From: Bacillota bacterium
Lineage (GTDB): Bacteria > Bacillota > Clostridia > DSM-8532
Assembly (NCBI GenBank): GCA_023415825.1
Contig: JAEZJF010000016.1
Coordinates: 62,001-126,000 of the forward strand
Reading direction: 5' to 3'
Length of the DNA: 64,000 bases
Position 1 is the first letter of the stretch; the number at the start of each line of letters is the position of its first letter. Of the stretch, positions 50,866 to 60,387 are shown piece after piece. A program made the position numbers and the translations under genes. Under the pieces are notes generated by a model. That model had not been told where the DNA came from. It searched no databases and saw only the letters and a program-made list of their open reading frames with translations.

Positions 50866-51576
50866 ATGACTACCCTTGCCGTTGATACCTCATGTCTCAC
50901 TGCTACCTGTGCGGTGGCTGAAGATGGGAAGGTGCTTGCGGAGCTTTCCATGCAATATGGAAAGACTCACTCCCAAAAGCTGGTACCTATGTTGAGCGCC
51001 ATGCTGGACATGCTGAATAAGGACTTTAAAGCGATTGATCTTTTTGCGGCGGCCATAGGCCCGGGCTCCTTTACAGGCTTGAGAATTGGCGTGGTTACCA
51101 TAAAGGGTCTGGCATATTCACTAAATAAGCCGGTATGCGGGATTCCCACCCTGGATGCCTTGGCCTTCTCGATGCCCGATTTTAAAGGTACTATCTGTCC
51201 CATGCTCGATGCAAGAAATAATCAAGTGTTTACGGCTCTATATCGAAAAAGAGATAATCACCTGGATAAAATCACACCGGATTTAGGTATCACCATTGAA
51301 GAATTGATTGAGCGCTTGAAGAACTGTAATCAGGATATCCTGGTTCTGGGTGATGCTACCCCCCTTCATGTGGATAAAATGAAAGCTCAACTCGGTGATA
51401 AAATAATAGAAGCATCACCGGCTCTATCTTTTCCAAGGGCATCCTCCGCAGCTTTGCTGGCTGAAGAGGCTTTCCGCAATAATAGGGCAATGAATGCCTT
51501 TGAACTGGAACCTCTCTACCTAAGAAAATCCCAGGCCGAACGCATGAAGGATATAAACGCCATCCATAGTCAGTGA
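50866..51576 (+). CDS. tsaB: tRNA threonylcarbamoyladenosine biosynthesis protein TsaB
   Basis: Inactive ASKHA-fold paralogue of TsaD that forms the TsaD-TsaB core. The 236 residues begin MTTLAVDTSCLTATCAV and carry GPGSFTGLRIGVVTIKGLA, the family signature, and DARNNQVFTALY. The gene begins at the first base after the tsaE stop and ends nine bases before rimI. Confidence 0.95.
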   Translation: MTTLAVDTSCLTATCAVAEDGKVLAELSMQYGKTHSQKLVPMLSAMLDMLNKDFKAIDLFAAAIGPGSFTGLRIGVVTIKGLAYSLNKPVCGIPTLDALAFSMPDFKGTICPMLDARNNQVFTALYRKRDNHLDKITPDLGITIEELIERLKNCNQDILVLGDATPLHVDKMKAQLGDKIIEASPALSFPRASSAALLAEEAFRNNRAMNAFELEPLYLRKSQAERMKDINAIHSQ

Positions 51577-51585
51577 GGTAAGAAG

Positions 51586-52032
51586 ATGTCTGTACAACCC
51601 ACTCTTCGAGCTATGAGCCATCATGACCTTGAGGCCATCCTTGAATTGGAACACAAATGTTTTTCTATCCCCTGGTCCAGGGGAATGTTTGAGGATGAGC
51701 TCTATAATCCCAACGCCTTTTATATGGTTTTGGAGGTTTCAGGGCAAATTTGCGGGTATGCAGGCTTGTGGAAAATACTAGATGAAGGTCACATTACTAA
51801 TGTGGCGGTTCATCCCGATTTCAGAAGATCAGGGTATGGCAGGCGTCTGATTGACGCACTTATCGACTATGCAAAAAAGTGTGAGCTTATTGCACTTACC
51901 TTGGAGGTTCGAGTGAGCAACATTGCTGCTATCTCTCTCTACGAGAGCTTTGGCTTTAAACCCCAAGGTCGGAGAAAGCACTACTATTCCGACAATAACG
52001 AAGATGCACTCATTATGTGGCTGGTCTTTTAG
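51586..52032 (+). CDS. rimI: Ribosomal protein S18-alanine N-acetyltransferase RimI
   Basis: GNAT acetyltransferase of 148 residues, modifying the S18 N-terminus by analogy with E. coli. Motifs FSIPWSRGMFEDEL (N-terminal, typical of RimI), VAVHPDFRRSGYGRRLID (acetyl-CoA binding, R/Q-x-x-G-x-G/A) and VRVSNIAAISLYESFGF are present. It follows tsaE-tsaB as in most Firmicutes; GAGGTAAG precedes the ATG. Confidence 0.92.
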   Translation: MSVQPTLRAMSHHDLEAILELEHKCFSIPWSRGMFEDELYNPNAFYMVLEVSGQICGYAGLWKILDEGHITNVAVHPDFRRSGYGRRLIDALIDYAKKCELIALTLEVRVSNIAAISLYESFGFKPQGRRKHYYSDNNEDALIMWLVF

Positions 52033-52146
52033 TTAATCATACCCCTCGCAATTTCATCATTATAGAATCATCACTTTGTGCAGGTTATTCATATTTTTTC
52101 GAGGTGATTGATAGAATGATATGAATGGGAAATCGGGGGTGTTTTT

Positions 52147-54555
52147 ATGGCTGTTACACCACTTCAGGCCAGTGCCTTAAGAAGGATCTGCGATCCTTCA
52201 TCTTTTAAATTTCAGGACACTACCCAGCTTGTGCCATCCAGGGAGCTCATCGGGCAACAAAGGGCTTCCGAAGCCACGGAGTTTGGCTTGTCCATTCAGC
52301 TTGATGGCTATAATCTCTATATGTCAGGGGAACCTGGAGAAGGCAAAACACGCTATGCGATGGAAAGTGCATTAAAGCATGCACGTTTGATGCCCATTCC
52401 CGATGACTGGTGCTATGTCTATAATTTCGAGGATTCCAATCGCCCTAAGGCTATTAATTTACCGGCGGGCATGGGACGCGATTTTAAGAAAGATATGGAG
52501 GAATTCGTCAGGGTCATCGAGCAGGAGATAGTAAAGGCCTTTGACGGGGAAGATTACGAAGCGGAGCGCACTCGCATTTTGAAGGAATTCCGTGACAAAA
52601 AGGACGAGTATGTCTTGGAGCTTAGTAATGAAGCCGGAGAACGAGGCTTCAGGGTTAAGCTTGCTAACTCTGGTATATATTTTATGCCGGTGATTGATGG
52701 TGAACCCATAAGTGAAGATGATTTTAAATCTCTGGATGAAGAAGTGAAGATTGAGCTCACAAACTCTTCCGAGTCTTTGCAAAATGAAACGGCCGACATT
52801 ATAAGAAAGATTCGTGAGATAGAAATGGAAGCCGAGGTTGCCATTCGCGAGTGGGAGAACCAGATTGCCCTATATGCCGTGGGTATTCATATCGATGACT
52901 TGAAAGGCAAGTACAGCCTTTATCCTTTTATTATTGAATTTTTAGACAATGTCAAGGAAGATATTCTGGGAAATATCGAGGACTTGGTAAGAAGTGATTA
53001 TTCGGACGACCAGCAGCTTGCCCTGTATCAGCTCATGATGAAAAAGGGGAGCGAGGATAGTCCCTATGACCGCTACAGGGTTAACCTTCTAGTCGATAAC
53101 AGCCGTCTGCACGGTGCGCCGGTCATACTGGACTATAATCCGTCCTACTATAATCTTATGGGCAGATGTGAGTATGAGAATGAGTTGGGGACCATGACCA
53201 CCGATTATACCATGATTAAACCGGGTCTTTTTCACCAGGCCAATGGAGGCTTTCTGATTTTACAAATCAATGATGTCCTCTCCAATCCGCAATCATACGA
53301 AGCCATTAAGCGCACCCTTAAGACGCGGCAAATACTCATTGAGAATATAAAGGAGCAAATGGGCCTTGTAGCGGTTTCCATACTGAAACCCGAACCTATT
53401 CCCATCAATGTCAAGATCCTATTGGTGGGAAGCGATGAGCTCTACCAGCTGCTCTATAATTATGACCGGGATTTCAGAAAATACTTTAAAATCAAAGCAG
53501 ATTTTGATGAGCATATGGAGTGGAACAATGAAAATGTGCAGTGCCTGGCTCGCTATATCGGAGCCTTCTGCGGCAAGGAGGGCATCAACCATTTTGACAA
53601 AACCGGTGTGGCGGAAATGGTAAACTACTGTTCCTGGGTTGTTCAGGATCAAAATAAGCTTACAACACGGTTTTCCGAGGTTGTTAATATTCTTGTTGAA
53701 GCGGAAGCCTGGGCGAGAATTGACGCCAGTTCGCTTGTAACCTCTCGTCATGTGAAAAAGGCTGTCTATGAGAAGAAAAGACGCTCCAGCAAATACGATG
53801 AAGAACTCCTGGAGCTTATTCGCGAGGGAACACTTCTAATTGATACCGATGGATATGTGGTAGGTCAAATCAATGGTTTGTCAGTCATTGACCTGGGTGA
53901 CTACATCTTTGGCAAGCCCAGCCGCATCACTGCTGCAGCTTATATGGGCAAAACCGGTATTCTGGATATTGAGCGGGAAGTGGAGACGGGGGGCGTTACG
54001 CACTCCAAGGGCGTACTCATATTAAGCGGTTACATCGGAAAAAAATACGCTCAGGATATTCCGCTATCCCTGGCTGCAAGTATTTGCTTTGAGCAGCTTT
54101 ATAGCGGGATTGAAGGAGACAGCGCATCATCAACTGAGCTCTTTGCCATCCTGTCAAGCCTTTCTGATCTCCCCATTTATCAAGGTATTGCAGTGACGGG
54201 ATCCGTTAATCAGCATGGGTTCATTCAGCCCATAGGCGGTGCAACCTTTAAAATAGAGGGATTCTTTGAGATATGCAAAATTAATGGGCTTAATGGAAAG
54301 CAGGGTGTTATTATCCCTTACCAGAATGTAAGAAATCTGGTGCTTTCCGATGAAGTGACGGAAGCTGTTGAAAAAGGGCTTTTTCGCATTTATCCCATTC
54401 GAACGGTTGATGAGGGTATTGAAATCCTTACCGGCGTAACCGCCGGAGAGCGGCTTCCCGATGGCACCTATCCGGCCGGGTCGGTGAACGCCAGAGCCTA
54501 TAACAAGCTTCGGCGCTTTGCTGAAATAACGGCTAAATACCACACTATGGACTGA
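52147..54555 (+). CDS. Lon-like ATP-dependent protease (LonB/LonC-type, AAA_32)
   Basis: A cytoplasmic protease distinct from LonA: 802 residues, no LonA-type N-domain. Walker A GEPGEGKTRYAM near residue 62 is followed by a long insertion with coiled-coil character (about 110-260), then the AAA core with the polar FHQANGGFLILQI segment as Walker B region, and a Lon-type peptidase domain with catalytic dyad S659 (GDSASS) and K702 (GGATFKIEGFFE). Such proteins are often annotated as Lon-related or AAA-family proteases; their substrates are unknown. Start follows GGGGGTG. It lies after rimI with a gap of 114 bases and has an unrelated function from the operon behind it. Confidence 0.9.
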   Translation: MAVTPLQASALRRICDPSSFKFQDTTQLVPSRELIGQQRASEATEFGLSIQLDGYNLYMSGEPGEGKTRYAMESALKHARLMPIPDDWCYVYNFEDSNRPKAINLPAGMGRDFKKDMEEFVRVIEQEIVKAFDGEDYEAERTRILKEFRDKKDEYVLELSNEAGERGFRVKLANSGIYFMPVIDGEPISEDDFKSLDEEVKIELTNSSESLQNETADIIRKIREIEMEAEVAIREWENQIALYAVGIHIDDLKGKYSLYPFIIEFLDNVKEDILGNIEDLVRSDYSDDQQLALYQLMMKKGSEDSPYDRYRVNLLVDNSRLHGAPVILDYNPSYYNLMGRCEYENELGTMTTDYTMIKPGLFHQANGGFLILQINDVLSNPQSYEAIKRTLKTRQILIENIKEQMGLVAVSILKPEPIPINVKILLVGSDELYQLLYNYDRDFRKYFKIKADFDEHMEWNNENVQCLARYIGAFCGKEGINHFDKTGVAEMVNYCSWVVQDQNKLTTRFSEVVNILVEAEAWARIDASSLVTSRHVKKAVYEKKRRSSKYDEELLELIREGTLLIDTDGYVVGQINGLSVIDLGDYIFGKPSRITAAAYMGKTGILDIEREVETGGVTHSKGVLILSGYIGKKYAQDIPLSLAASICFEQLYSGIEGDSASSTELFAILSSLSDLPIYQGIAVTGSVNQHGFIQPIGGATFKIEGFFEICKINGLNGKQGVIIPYQNVRNLVLSDEVTEAVEKGLFRIYPIRTVDEGIEILTGVTAGERLPDGTYPAGSVNARAYNKLRRFAEITAKYHTMD

Positions 54556-54578
54556 GTGCGTGATAAAATGATCTTTTG

Positions 54579-54594
54579 CCGAAAATAATTTCGG
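54579..54594. promoter_or_regulatory. LacI-type operator O1
   Basis: Inverted repeat CCGAAA-ATAA-TTTCGG, upstream of the promoter at 54615. Its core CGAAAATAATTTCG is identical to O2. Confidence 0.75.
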
Positions 54595-54614
54595 AAGTAT
54601 TGCTAAAATTGCGC

Positions 54615-54645
54615 TTGACATTGCAACTGATTACTGTAATATAAT
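54615..54645 (+). promoter_or_regulatory. Promoter of the LacI-family regulator operon
   Basis: TTGACA at 54615-54620; -10 candidates TAATAT (54637-54642, spacer 16) and TATAAT (54640-54645, spacer 19). It is flanked by the operators O1 and O2. Confidence 0.7.
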
Positions 54646-54664
54646 CTTTGTAGCTGGTTTATTA

Positions 54665-54682
54665 TACGAAAATAATTTCGTA
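54665..54682. promoter_or_regulatory. LacI-type operator O2
   Basis: Inverted repeat TACGAAA-ATAA-TTTCGTA, 86 bases (centre to centre about the same) from O1, near eight helical turns. Repression by DNA looping between O1 and O2 across the promoter is plausible. Confidence 0.75.
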
Positions 54683-54734
54683 AGTTAATAATCGAGCTGC
54701 TATTCCGAAACTTAATCCGACAGGAGATTACGTT

Positions 54735-55754
54735 ATGGTAAAGCTTCGTGATATTGCACTGAAAACAGGGTTGAATGTTTCAACCGTTTCGAGAGCATTG
54801 AGAGACAGCTCTGATATTAATGCGGATACATGTAAGCATGTAAAACAAGTGGCCAGACAGCTGGGATATCGCTTTCGCCGGGAGGATAGAGGCCGGAGCA
54901 AGACAATTGGCATCATTCTGCCGGAAGTATCAAGCCATTATTACGCCGAACTGGCTCATTCATTGTCCACTGAGATTCGCAAGCAGGGCTACAATATGTT
55001 CGTCGCCCTTAGTGGCTTCGCTTCAGAGGCAGTGGATGAAGCCTTTGAACTGCTTGCCCGGCAGGAGGTCTGCGGCATTCTGATCTGCTATATTGCAGAT
55101 ACGGAAGCAGTTCGCAGGGATGGTTGGTTTAGTGAGCGATTGATCAAATCCGAAATTCCGGTAGTACTGCTTTCCGAAATCAATTCCGCAATACCCATTG
55201 ACATGATTTATGTGGATTCCGGCGGGTGCATGCATTTGGCGGTGGATCACCTTGTGAGCCTGGGGCACGAAAAAATCGGATACATTGGAGAATACACTTC
55301 CGATTCGCGCTTTCGTGCATTGGTTGATTATATGGAGCGAAAAGGATTGAGCTTAAAACCTGAATTCGTAAAGCGCGGATCAGAGCGTTTTGAGATGGGG
55401 GGCTACCTTAGAACGAAGGAGCTTCTTAAAGAGAAAGAGCTGCCGACAGCCATCATAGCAAGCTATGACCAGGTGGCAATTGGTGCCTTGAAGGCCTTGG
55501 ATGAAGCAGGCTTGCGTGTTCCTGAGGACATGTCGGTCATAGGTGTTGATAATATTGTTATGGATGACTACCTGGCCGTAAAGCTGACCAGTATCACCAA
55601 TCCGGCAGGTCACATGGGTATTGTGGCTGTAAAAATATTATTGGACAGCATTACTAATAAAGAAGATCATGTGGTGCAAAATGTTGCACTTCAATCAAAG
55701 CTTATTATAAGAGATTCCACTTCAGTCCCGGTAAGAAAGGAAAACTATTTCTAA
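54735..55754 (+). CDS. LacI-family transcriptional regulator
   Basis: Probable sugar-responsive repressor of the operon it heads. The 339 residues have a helix-turn-helix with VKLRDIALKTGLNVSTVSRAL at the N-terminus, a hinge helix region and a periplasmic-binding-like effector domain (TIGIILPEVSSHYYAELAHS; VLLSEINSAIPIDMIYVD). Two operators matching each other flank its promoter, so it probably represses its own transcript. The effector is unknown, presumably the substrate or product of the downstream isomerase and kinase. Confidence 0.93.
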   Translation: MVKLRDIALKTGLNVSTVSRALRDSSDINADTCKHVKQVARQLGYRFRREDRGRSKTIGIILPEVSSHYYAELAHSLSTEIRKQGYNMFVALSGFASEAVDEAFELLARQEVCGILICYIADTEAVRRDGWFSERLIKSEIPVVLLSEINSAIPIDMIYVDSGGCMHLAVDHLVSLGHEKIGYIGEYTSDSRFRALVDYMERKGLSLKPEFVKRGSERFEMGGYLRTKELLKEKELPTAIIASYDQVAIGALKALDEAGLRVPEDMSVIGVDNIVMDDYLAVKLTSITNPAGHMGIVAVKILLDSITNKEDHVVQNVALQSKLIIRDSTSVPVRKENYF

Positions 55755-55777
55755 AAAAGCTAAAGGAGAATGAGTAG

Positions 55778-57139
55778 ATGAACATGAAGAAAAAAATAGG
55801 ATTTGTGTGCTTTGGTGAGATCAATACACCCTTTGAGCGCCTTGAAATCAAGCGTGACCACGCTTTAAAGGCTTTGTCCGCCTTGAATGCGGAAGTTTTG
55901 GATGCCGGTATTGTTATTGACGATGCAGCTTACAAAACCGCTGATTTAGCAATTGCCAAGCTGCACGGGTATGATATGGATTGTCTGATTGTGTGTGTGG
56001 CCGGTTGGGTACCGTCCCATGCTGTCATCCGTGTAACCGATGTGTTCCGCCATACGCCCATGGTACTTTGGGGGATGTGTGGCTGGTATGAGAACGGACA
56101 TATTGTGACAACCGCCGATCAGGCAGGGACCACTGCGCTTCGTCCCGCATTTGAAGCTCTCGATTATCGCTTTAAGTATATTTACAGCGTCATGGGCGAG
56201 CCTGAGCCAATAGAAAAGATCGCGGCATTTGTTAATGCAAGCTATGCTGTGTCAAGTCTTCGCAAAGCGCGTGTTGGGACCATGGGGTACCGGGATATGC
56301 TTCTTTATGGAACCCAATATGAGGGGAATTCTCTGCGCGGTCAGATAGGTGTAGAGGTTGAACCTTTTGAAATGCTTGAAATGGTTCAGAACATCGATAA
56401 ATTGGACCCCTTAAAGGTCAAAGAGGGCGTTCAGTATGTGAAAAACAACTGGGTTTTCATGAAGGAATGCGATGAAGCCATTATTGAACGAGGTGTCAAG
56501 TATGCTCTCGCCATTGGCAAAAAGATAGAAGAGCGGGGTTATAAGGCCATAACTCTCATAGATGTAGACGGTATGAAAAAGCTCTTAGGCTTCCCTCCTG
56601 CCATGGTCTTTATGCTGCTTGATCACTTCTATGGGGTGCAGACGGTTCCTGAGAACGATGTAATGGGTGGTGTGACCCAACTCATGGTCAAATACGCAAC
56701 AGGCCAGACTGCTGCTTACCTCGAATACTATGAATTCTTTAAAAACAGTGTATTGATTGGTGTACCCGATTTTATCCCCAAAGCGGTTACAGAGGGTGAT
56801 ACCAAGGTATTGCCTACTGCCTTTGGCCTTTTGAGCGCATCGCTTTTAAATGTTTCAAAGGTTAAAACCGGAAAGATAACCTGTGCCCGTTTAATTTATA
56901 AAAAGGGCAGGTATGTGATGCATATCTATACTGGTGAGGCAAAAGCTCCGCCTGCATGGGAAGAATGCGGCTGGGAGCCCCCGGCACCACAGCTTCCCAG
57001 CCTGGAAGTGGTTATGGAAAGCTGTACTGTCGAAGAATTTGCACAGAAGGTTTCTTCACAGCATGTCATCATCAGCTATGGAGATAACCGTGAAGCCCTG
57101 GTGGATTTATGCAAGCTTCTGGACATTGAGGTCATATAA
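55778..57139 (+). CDS. L-fucose/L-arabinose isomerase family protein
   Basis: Probable aldose-ketose isomerase. The 453 residues share the overall pattern of the fucose/arabinose isomerase superfamily: an N-terminal Rossmann-like domain (IGFVCFGEINTPFER, VCVAGWVPSHA) and a middle domain with the likely metal-binding residues in LIDVDGMKKLLGFPP and ENDVMGGVTQLM. True L-fucose isomerases are about 590 residues, so this is a shorter and divergent member. The substrate is not readable; an FGGY kinase later in the operon would phosphorylate the ketose. AAAGGAG precedes the ATG. Confidence 0.8.
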   Translation: MNMKKKIGFVCFGEINTPFERLEIKRDHALKALSALNAEVLDAGIVIDDAAYKTADLAIAKLHGYDMDCLIVCVAGWVPSHAVIRVTDVFRHTPMVLWGMCGWYENGHIVTTADQAGTTALRPAFEALDYRFKYIYSVMGEPEPIEKIAAFVNASYAVSSLRKARVGTMGYRDMLLYGTQYEGNSLRGQIGVEVEPFEMLEMVQNIDKLDPLKVKEGVQYVKNNWVFMKECDEAIIERGVKYALAIGKKIEERGYKAITLIDVDGMKKLLGFPPAMVFMLLDHFYGVQTVPENDVMGGVTQLMVKYATGQTAAYLEYYEFFKNSVLIGVPDFIPKAVTEGDTKVLPTAFGLLSASLLNVSKVKTGKITCARLIYKKGRYVMHIYTGEAKAPPAWEECGWEPPAPQLPSLEVVMESCTVEEFAQKVSSQHVIISYGDNREALVDLCKLLDIEVI

Positions 57140-57190
57140 ATTATATTCTAATCGTCCCTAAACGAAGCAGAGAAACGAGAGATAGAAATT

Positions 57191-58660
57191 ATGACAAAAA
57201 CAAGATGGCTCAATATCGGTTGGGCACAAATCAATATTACCCCAACACGCCCTGTATATATCATTGGTCAAATGTATCAGCGGGTCTCTCAATATGTCCA
57301 TGACCCCATTTCAGCGACGGCGCTGGTTATGGATAATGGAGATGAGCAGGTCATATTCATTTCGGCTGATATGACGGAGGTACCCTCCCATGCCCTGGAG
57401 GCAGTAAGAAAAAATCTTGCTGTATATGAGGACCTGGATTTTAACAAGATTTCCTTACATGTTACCCATACCCATAATTCCACTGATTTTCTTGATGACT
57501 TTATGCGCAACGACAATGAGCATGTCTATGGCAATGATATTCTTCCCAAGATAGATATCCCGGAGAATATATTCGCCTATGAAGAGGCGCAGGCCTTTAT
57601 AGTTGAAAAGCTGACCGAGCTTGTCAGCAAGGCGTGGGAGAGTCGAAAGCCCGGGGGTATAAGCTATGCCCAGGACTATGCCGCTGTAGGATTCAACAGG
57701 CGGCCTGTTTTTGAAGCATCAGGGGAAAAAGAGACTGTTATGTATGGTGACTGCTCTCAGCCAAGTTTTAAGCGCTTTGAGGGTGGTGCCGACCATACCG
57801 CCGATATGCTGTATACCTGGGATGCTGACGGTAAACTTACCGGTGTTATGGTAAACATACCCTGTCCATCCCAGGTACATGAGCTTCATTACTATATCTC
57901 AGCAGATTTTTGGGCACCAACACGCAATGCCATCCGGGAGAAACTTGGCAATGTTTATGTACTGCCAGCATGCGGGGCCGCCGGAGACCAGAACCCTCTG
58001 GATCTGGTTCGTATGAGTAAAAACAATAAAAAAGCACTGTTGGATTGGGGAGGGCAGACCAGAGAGGTTTTCCGCAATTTTGATATGGCTCTGGAATGCG
58101 CTGCAATTGGTGAACGTATTACAGAAGCCGTTGTACGGGGCTATAAAACCGCACGAAACACTATCGATTACAACCCGGAACTCAGGCATGAAATCATTGA
58201 AATGAGCCTGCCGCTGCGTCTGGTCAGCAAAGAGGATTATGAGGAAGCGGCAAAAGAAGTCGCCGTAATAAAAGGGCGTTTTTCCAAGGAAAATCCCATG
58301 ACTATGCATGATGTGGTGAGGGCCTTTGAGCCACAGGGTGTTGTTCTACGTTGGGAATTGCAGCAAAAGACCAGCCAATATCATTTTAAAATGCATGTGC
58401 TTCGGATCGGTAATATTGCCGTTGTCACCAATCCCTTCGAGCTGTTCCATGAGTACGGGATGCGCATGAAGGCCAGAGCGAAAGCAGAACAGGTTTTTGT
58501 CATCCAATTGGCCAATGGCCTGGGTGGATACCTTCCCACCGAGGACGCCGTTGCCGGTGGGTCATATAGCAGCAAACCGGCATCCACCATGTGTGGACCG
58601 GACGGCGGTGACGTATTGGTAGAGAAAACGCTCCATATACTTGATGAAATGTGGAAGTAA
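57191..58660 (+). CDS. Neutral/alkaline ceramidase-like hydrolase, cytoplasmic
   Basis: The 489-residue product resembles the N-terminal part of neutral ceramidases: the opening GWAQINITPTRPVYIIGQ, the zinc-ligand pattern HVTHTHNS, and a catalytic-region-like segment CGAAGDQNP. Secreted ceramidases hydrolyse N-acyl-sphingosine, but this protein has no signal peptide and sits in a sugar operon, so an N-acylated or amide-linked sugar is a more likely substrate. Zinc dependence is inferred from the family. It overlaps nothing and is followed 10 bases later by the kinase start. Confidence 0.75.
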   Translation: MTKTRWLNIGWAQINITPTRPVYIIGQMYQRVSQYVHDPISATALVMDNGDEQVIFISADMTEVPSHALEAVRKNLAVYEDLDFNKISLHVTHTHNSTDFLDDFMRNDNEHVYGNDILPKIDIPENIFAYEEAQAFIVEKLTELVSKAWESRKPGGISYAQDYAAVGFNRRPVFEASGEKETVMYGDCSQPSFKRFEGGADHTADMLYTWDADGKLTGVMVNIPCPSQVHELHYYISADFWAPTRNAIREKLGNVYVLPACGAAGDQNPLDLVRMSKNNKKALLDWGGQTREVFRNFDMALECAAIGERITEAVVRGYKTARNTIDYNPELRHEIIEMSLPLRLVSKEDYEEAAKEVAVIKGRFSKENPMTMHDVVRAFEPQGVVLRWELQQKTSQYHFKMHVLRIGNIAVVTNPFELFHEYGMRMKARAKAEQVFVIQLANGLGGYLPTEDAVAGGSYSSKPASTMCGPDGGDVLVEKTLHILDEMWK

Positions 58661-58670
58661 GGAGGACGCT

Positions 58671-60137
58671 ATGGGATTTATTGCAGTAGATTTGGGCAGC
58701 ACCAATATCAAGGTTGCCGTCTACGACGATAAACTGCAGATGAAAGCGTGGCTCAGCAGTCCTGTGCAGTATATACGTGAAGGTAATCATGTCGAATTCG
58801 ATGCCACGGACTATTGTCAGGCTATCAAGGCAATGATCAGAAGTCATATAAATAATAAAACTATTGACGCTTGTGATGTCAGGCAGATTGTGTTTACAGG
58901 TCAAGCCGAATCCTTGGTTATTTTGGGCCATGACAAAAAACCGCTGATGAACGCCATATCGTGGATGGATCAGCGCTCGACGGAAGAATCAGAACTTATT
59001 GCAGCTCAGTTCACAGAGAAAGAAATCTATAAAAGGACAGGTCAAATGGCCGTTTTGCCAACTTGGCCGGCTACAAAAATACTTTGGATTAAAAACAACA
59101 GCAGGGATATTTATGATAGAGCTGCCCATTATGTATTATTAAAGGATTATATCGTCTATTGCCTGACAGGTAAGCTTTGTGCCGATTGCTCCATCGCGAC
59201 CTTTACGTTTTATTTCGATATTCTCAACAAATGCTATTGGAATGAGATGCTCCAAGCCTGCGGTATTCGGTCGGAACAGCTTCCGCCTCTTAAAGAGCCC
59301 TGCACCAATGTGGGAGAAATATTGCCGTCGGCTGCAGACGAGATGGGATTGACGACCCATACACAAGTCAATGTAGGTACACTGGATCATTTTGCCGGCA
59401 TGATCGGTACAGGTAATGTCCATGAGGGTGTTATAAGCTTGTCCACAGGTACAGTCATGGCACTTGCCACGCTGGCACCCCAGCCCCTGAGTGAGAATAG
59501 TCATACGGCATTGCATTATGGGTTTATACCCGACACGTATGTGTTTCTGCCCGTTGCCGAAAGCGGCGGTATATGCCTGGAATGGTTTAAGAAAAACTTT
59601 ATGAAGGATTTCTCCTATGAAGAAATAAATAGGACCATCATGGAGAGACCGTCTCCCAACGAATTGCTGTTTTTGCCCTATATTGTTGGGACCAATGCAC
59701 CTGAGTTCGACGCCGATGCCTGCGGCGTATTCTTTGGAATCCGTGATAAACATGATGAAGTCGATTTTGCCTATGCGGTGATGGAGGGGGTCGCCCATAT
59801 GCTGGCGAAAAACATCGATGATATCAGCGCTGCGGGTACTAAAGTTGAAAGGATCATTGCAACGGGCGGAGGTGCGAAATCCGATATCTGGTGTCAGATC
59901 CAGGCCGATGTGACCGGCGTGCCGGTAGAAATCCCCTCTGAAAAGGAAGCAGCCTGCCTGGGTGCTGCCATGATTGGTGCCGTAGATGATGGCCTTTTCG
60001 AGAGTTTTTCTGATGCAGCCCAAAGAGTGGTTCAAATAACAAAGCGTTTTGAGCCAAAGCCAAGTATGGAGATGAAGCGTAAGCATACGCAGTTTAATCG
60101 CCTATACAAGGCCATGCTTGAAATAACTTCCATATGA
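58671..60137 (+). CDS. FGGY-family carbohydrate kinase
   Basis: Sugar kinase of 488 residues; start ATG 58671 is preferred because AAGGAGG immediately precedes it (58641 would lie inside the ceramidase-like gene). ASKHA features: GFIAVDLGSTNIKVAVYD phosphate loop, GQAESLVILG, the adenosine motif IATGGGAKSDIWCQIQADV and GAAMIGAV. Xylulokinase and gluconate kinase are the nearest subfamilies in my memory, but the substrate must be the product of the isomerase two genes earlier. Last gene of the LacI-regulated operon, followed by a long terminator. Confidence 0.88.
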   Translation: MGFIAVDLGSTNIKVAVYDDKLQMKAWLSSPVQYIREGNHVEFDATDYCQAIKAMIRSHINNKTIDACDVRQIVFTGQAESLVILGHDKKPLMNAISWMDQRSTEESELIAAQFTEKEIYKRTGQMAVLPTWPATKILWIKNNSRDIYDRAAHYVLLKDYIVYCLTGKLCADCSIATFTFYFDILNKCYWNEMLQACGIRSEQLPPLKEPCTNVGEILPSAADEMGLTTHTQVNVGTLDHFAGMIGTGNVHEGVISLSTGTVMALATLAPQPLSENSHTALHYGFIPDTYVFLPVAESGGICLEWFKKNFMKDFSYEEINRTIMERPSPNELLFLPYIVGTNAPEFDADACGVFFGIRDKHDEVDFAYAVMEGVAHMLAKNIDDISAAGTKVERIIATGGGAKSDIWCQIQADVTGVPVEIPSEKEAACLGAAMIGAVDDGLFESFSDAAQRVVQITKRFEPKPSMEMKRKHTQFNRLYKAMLEITSI

Positions 60138-60177
60138 TCATTCTTTTGAAAAAGATAAGCCGTTAATAATAAAATTC

Positions 60178-60219
60178 AGGAGTGCAGACTAAATGCTAAT
60201 TTAGATGTACTTCTTTTTT
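60178..60219 (+). terminator. Terminator of the LacI-regulated sugar operon
   Basis: AGGAGTGCA pairs with TGTACTTCT (two G-U) and CTAAAT with ATTTAG inside; a run of T residues follows. Confidence 0.9.
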
Positions 60220-60266
60220 TATGGGAAAATGTAGTATGCCAGGAAAAGAAAAGCTGATTTTCAAGC

Positions 60267-60295
60267 TTGATTTATAGTGTTGTATTAGTTATAAT
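60267..60295 (+). promoter_or_regulatory. Promoter of the GNAT-Rnk gene
   Basis: TTGATT at 60267-60272, 17 bases, TATAAT at 60290-60295. Confidence 0.75.
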
Positions 60296-60387
60296 CATAT
60301 ACATAATTGTAAAAAGCTATAAAAGAACCGTCATAGTTACATGGATCTATGAAAGGCTTTTAATTATTACGACAGGATGTGGTAAAA

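Noticed and set aside
59139..60086. 315-codon open frame on the minus strand opposite the FGGY kinase
   Set aside because: A shadow of the kinase; no start signal or family.
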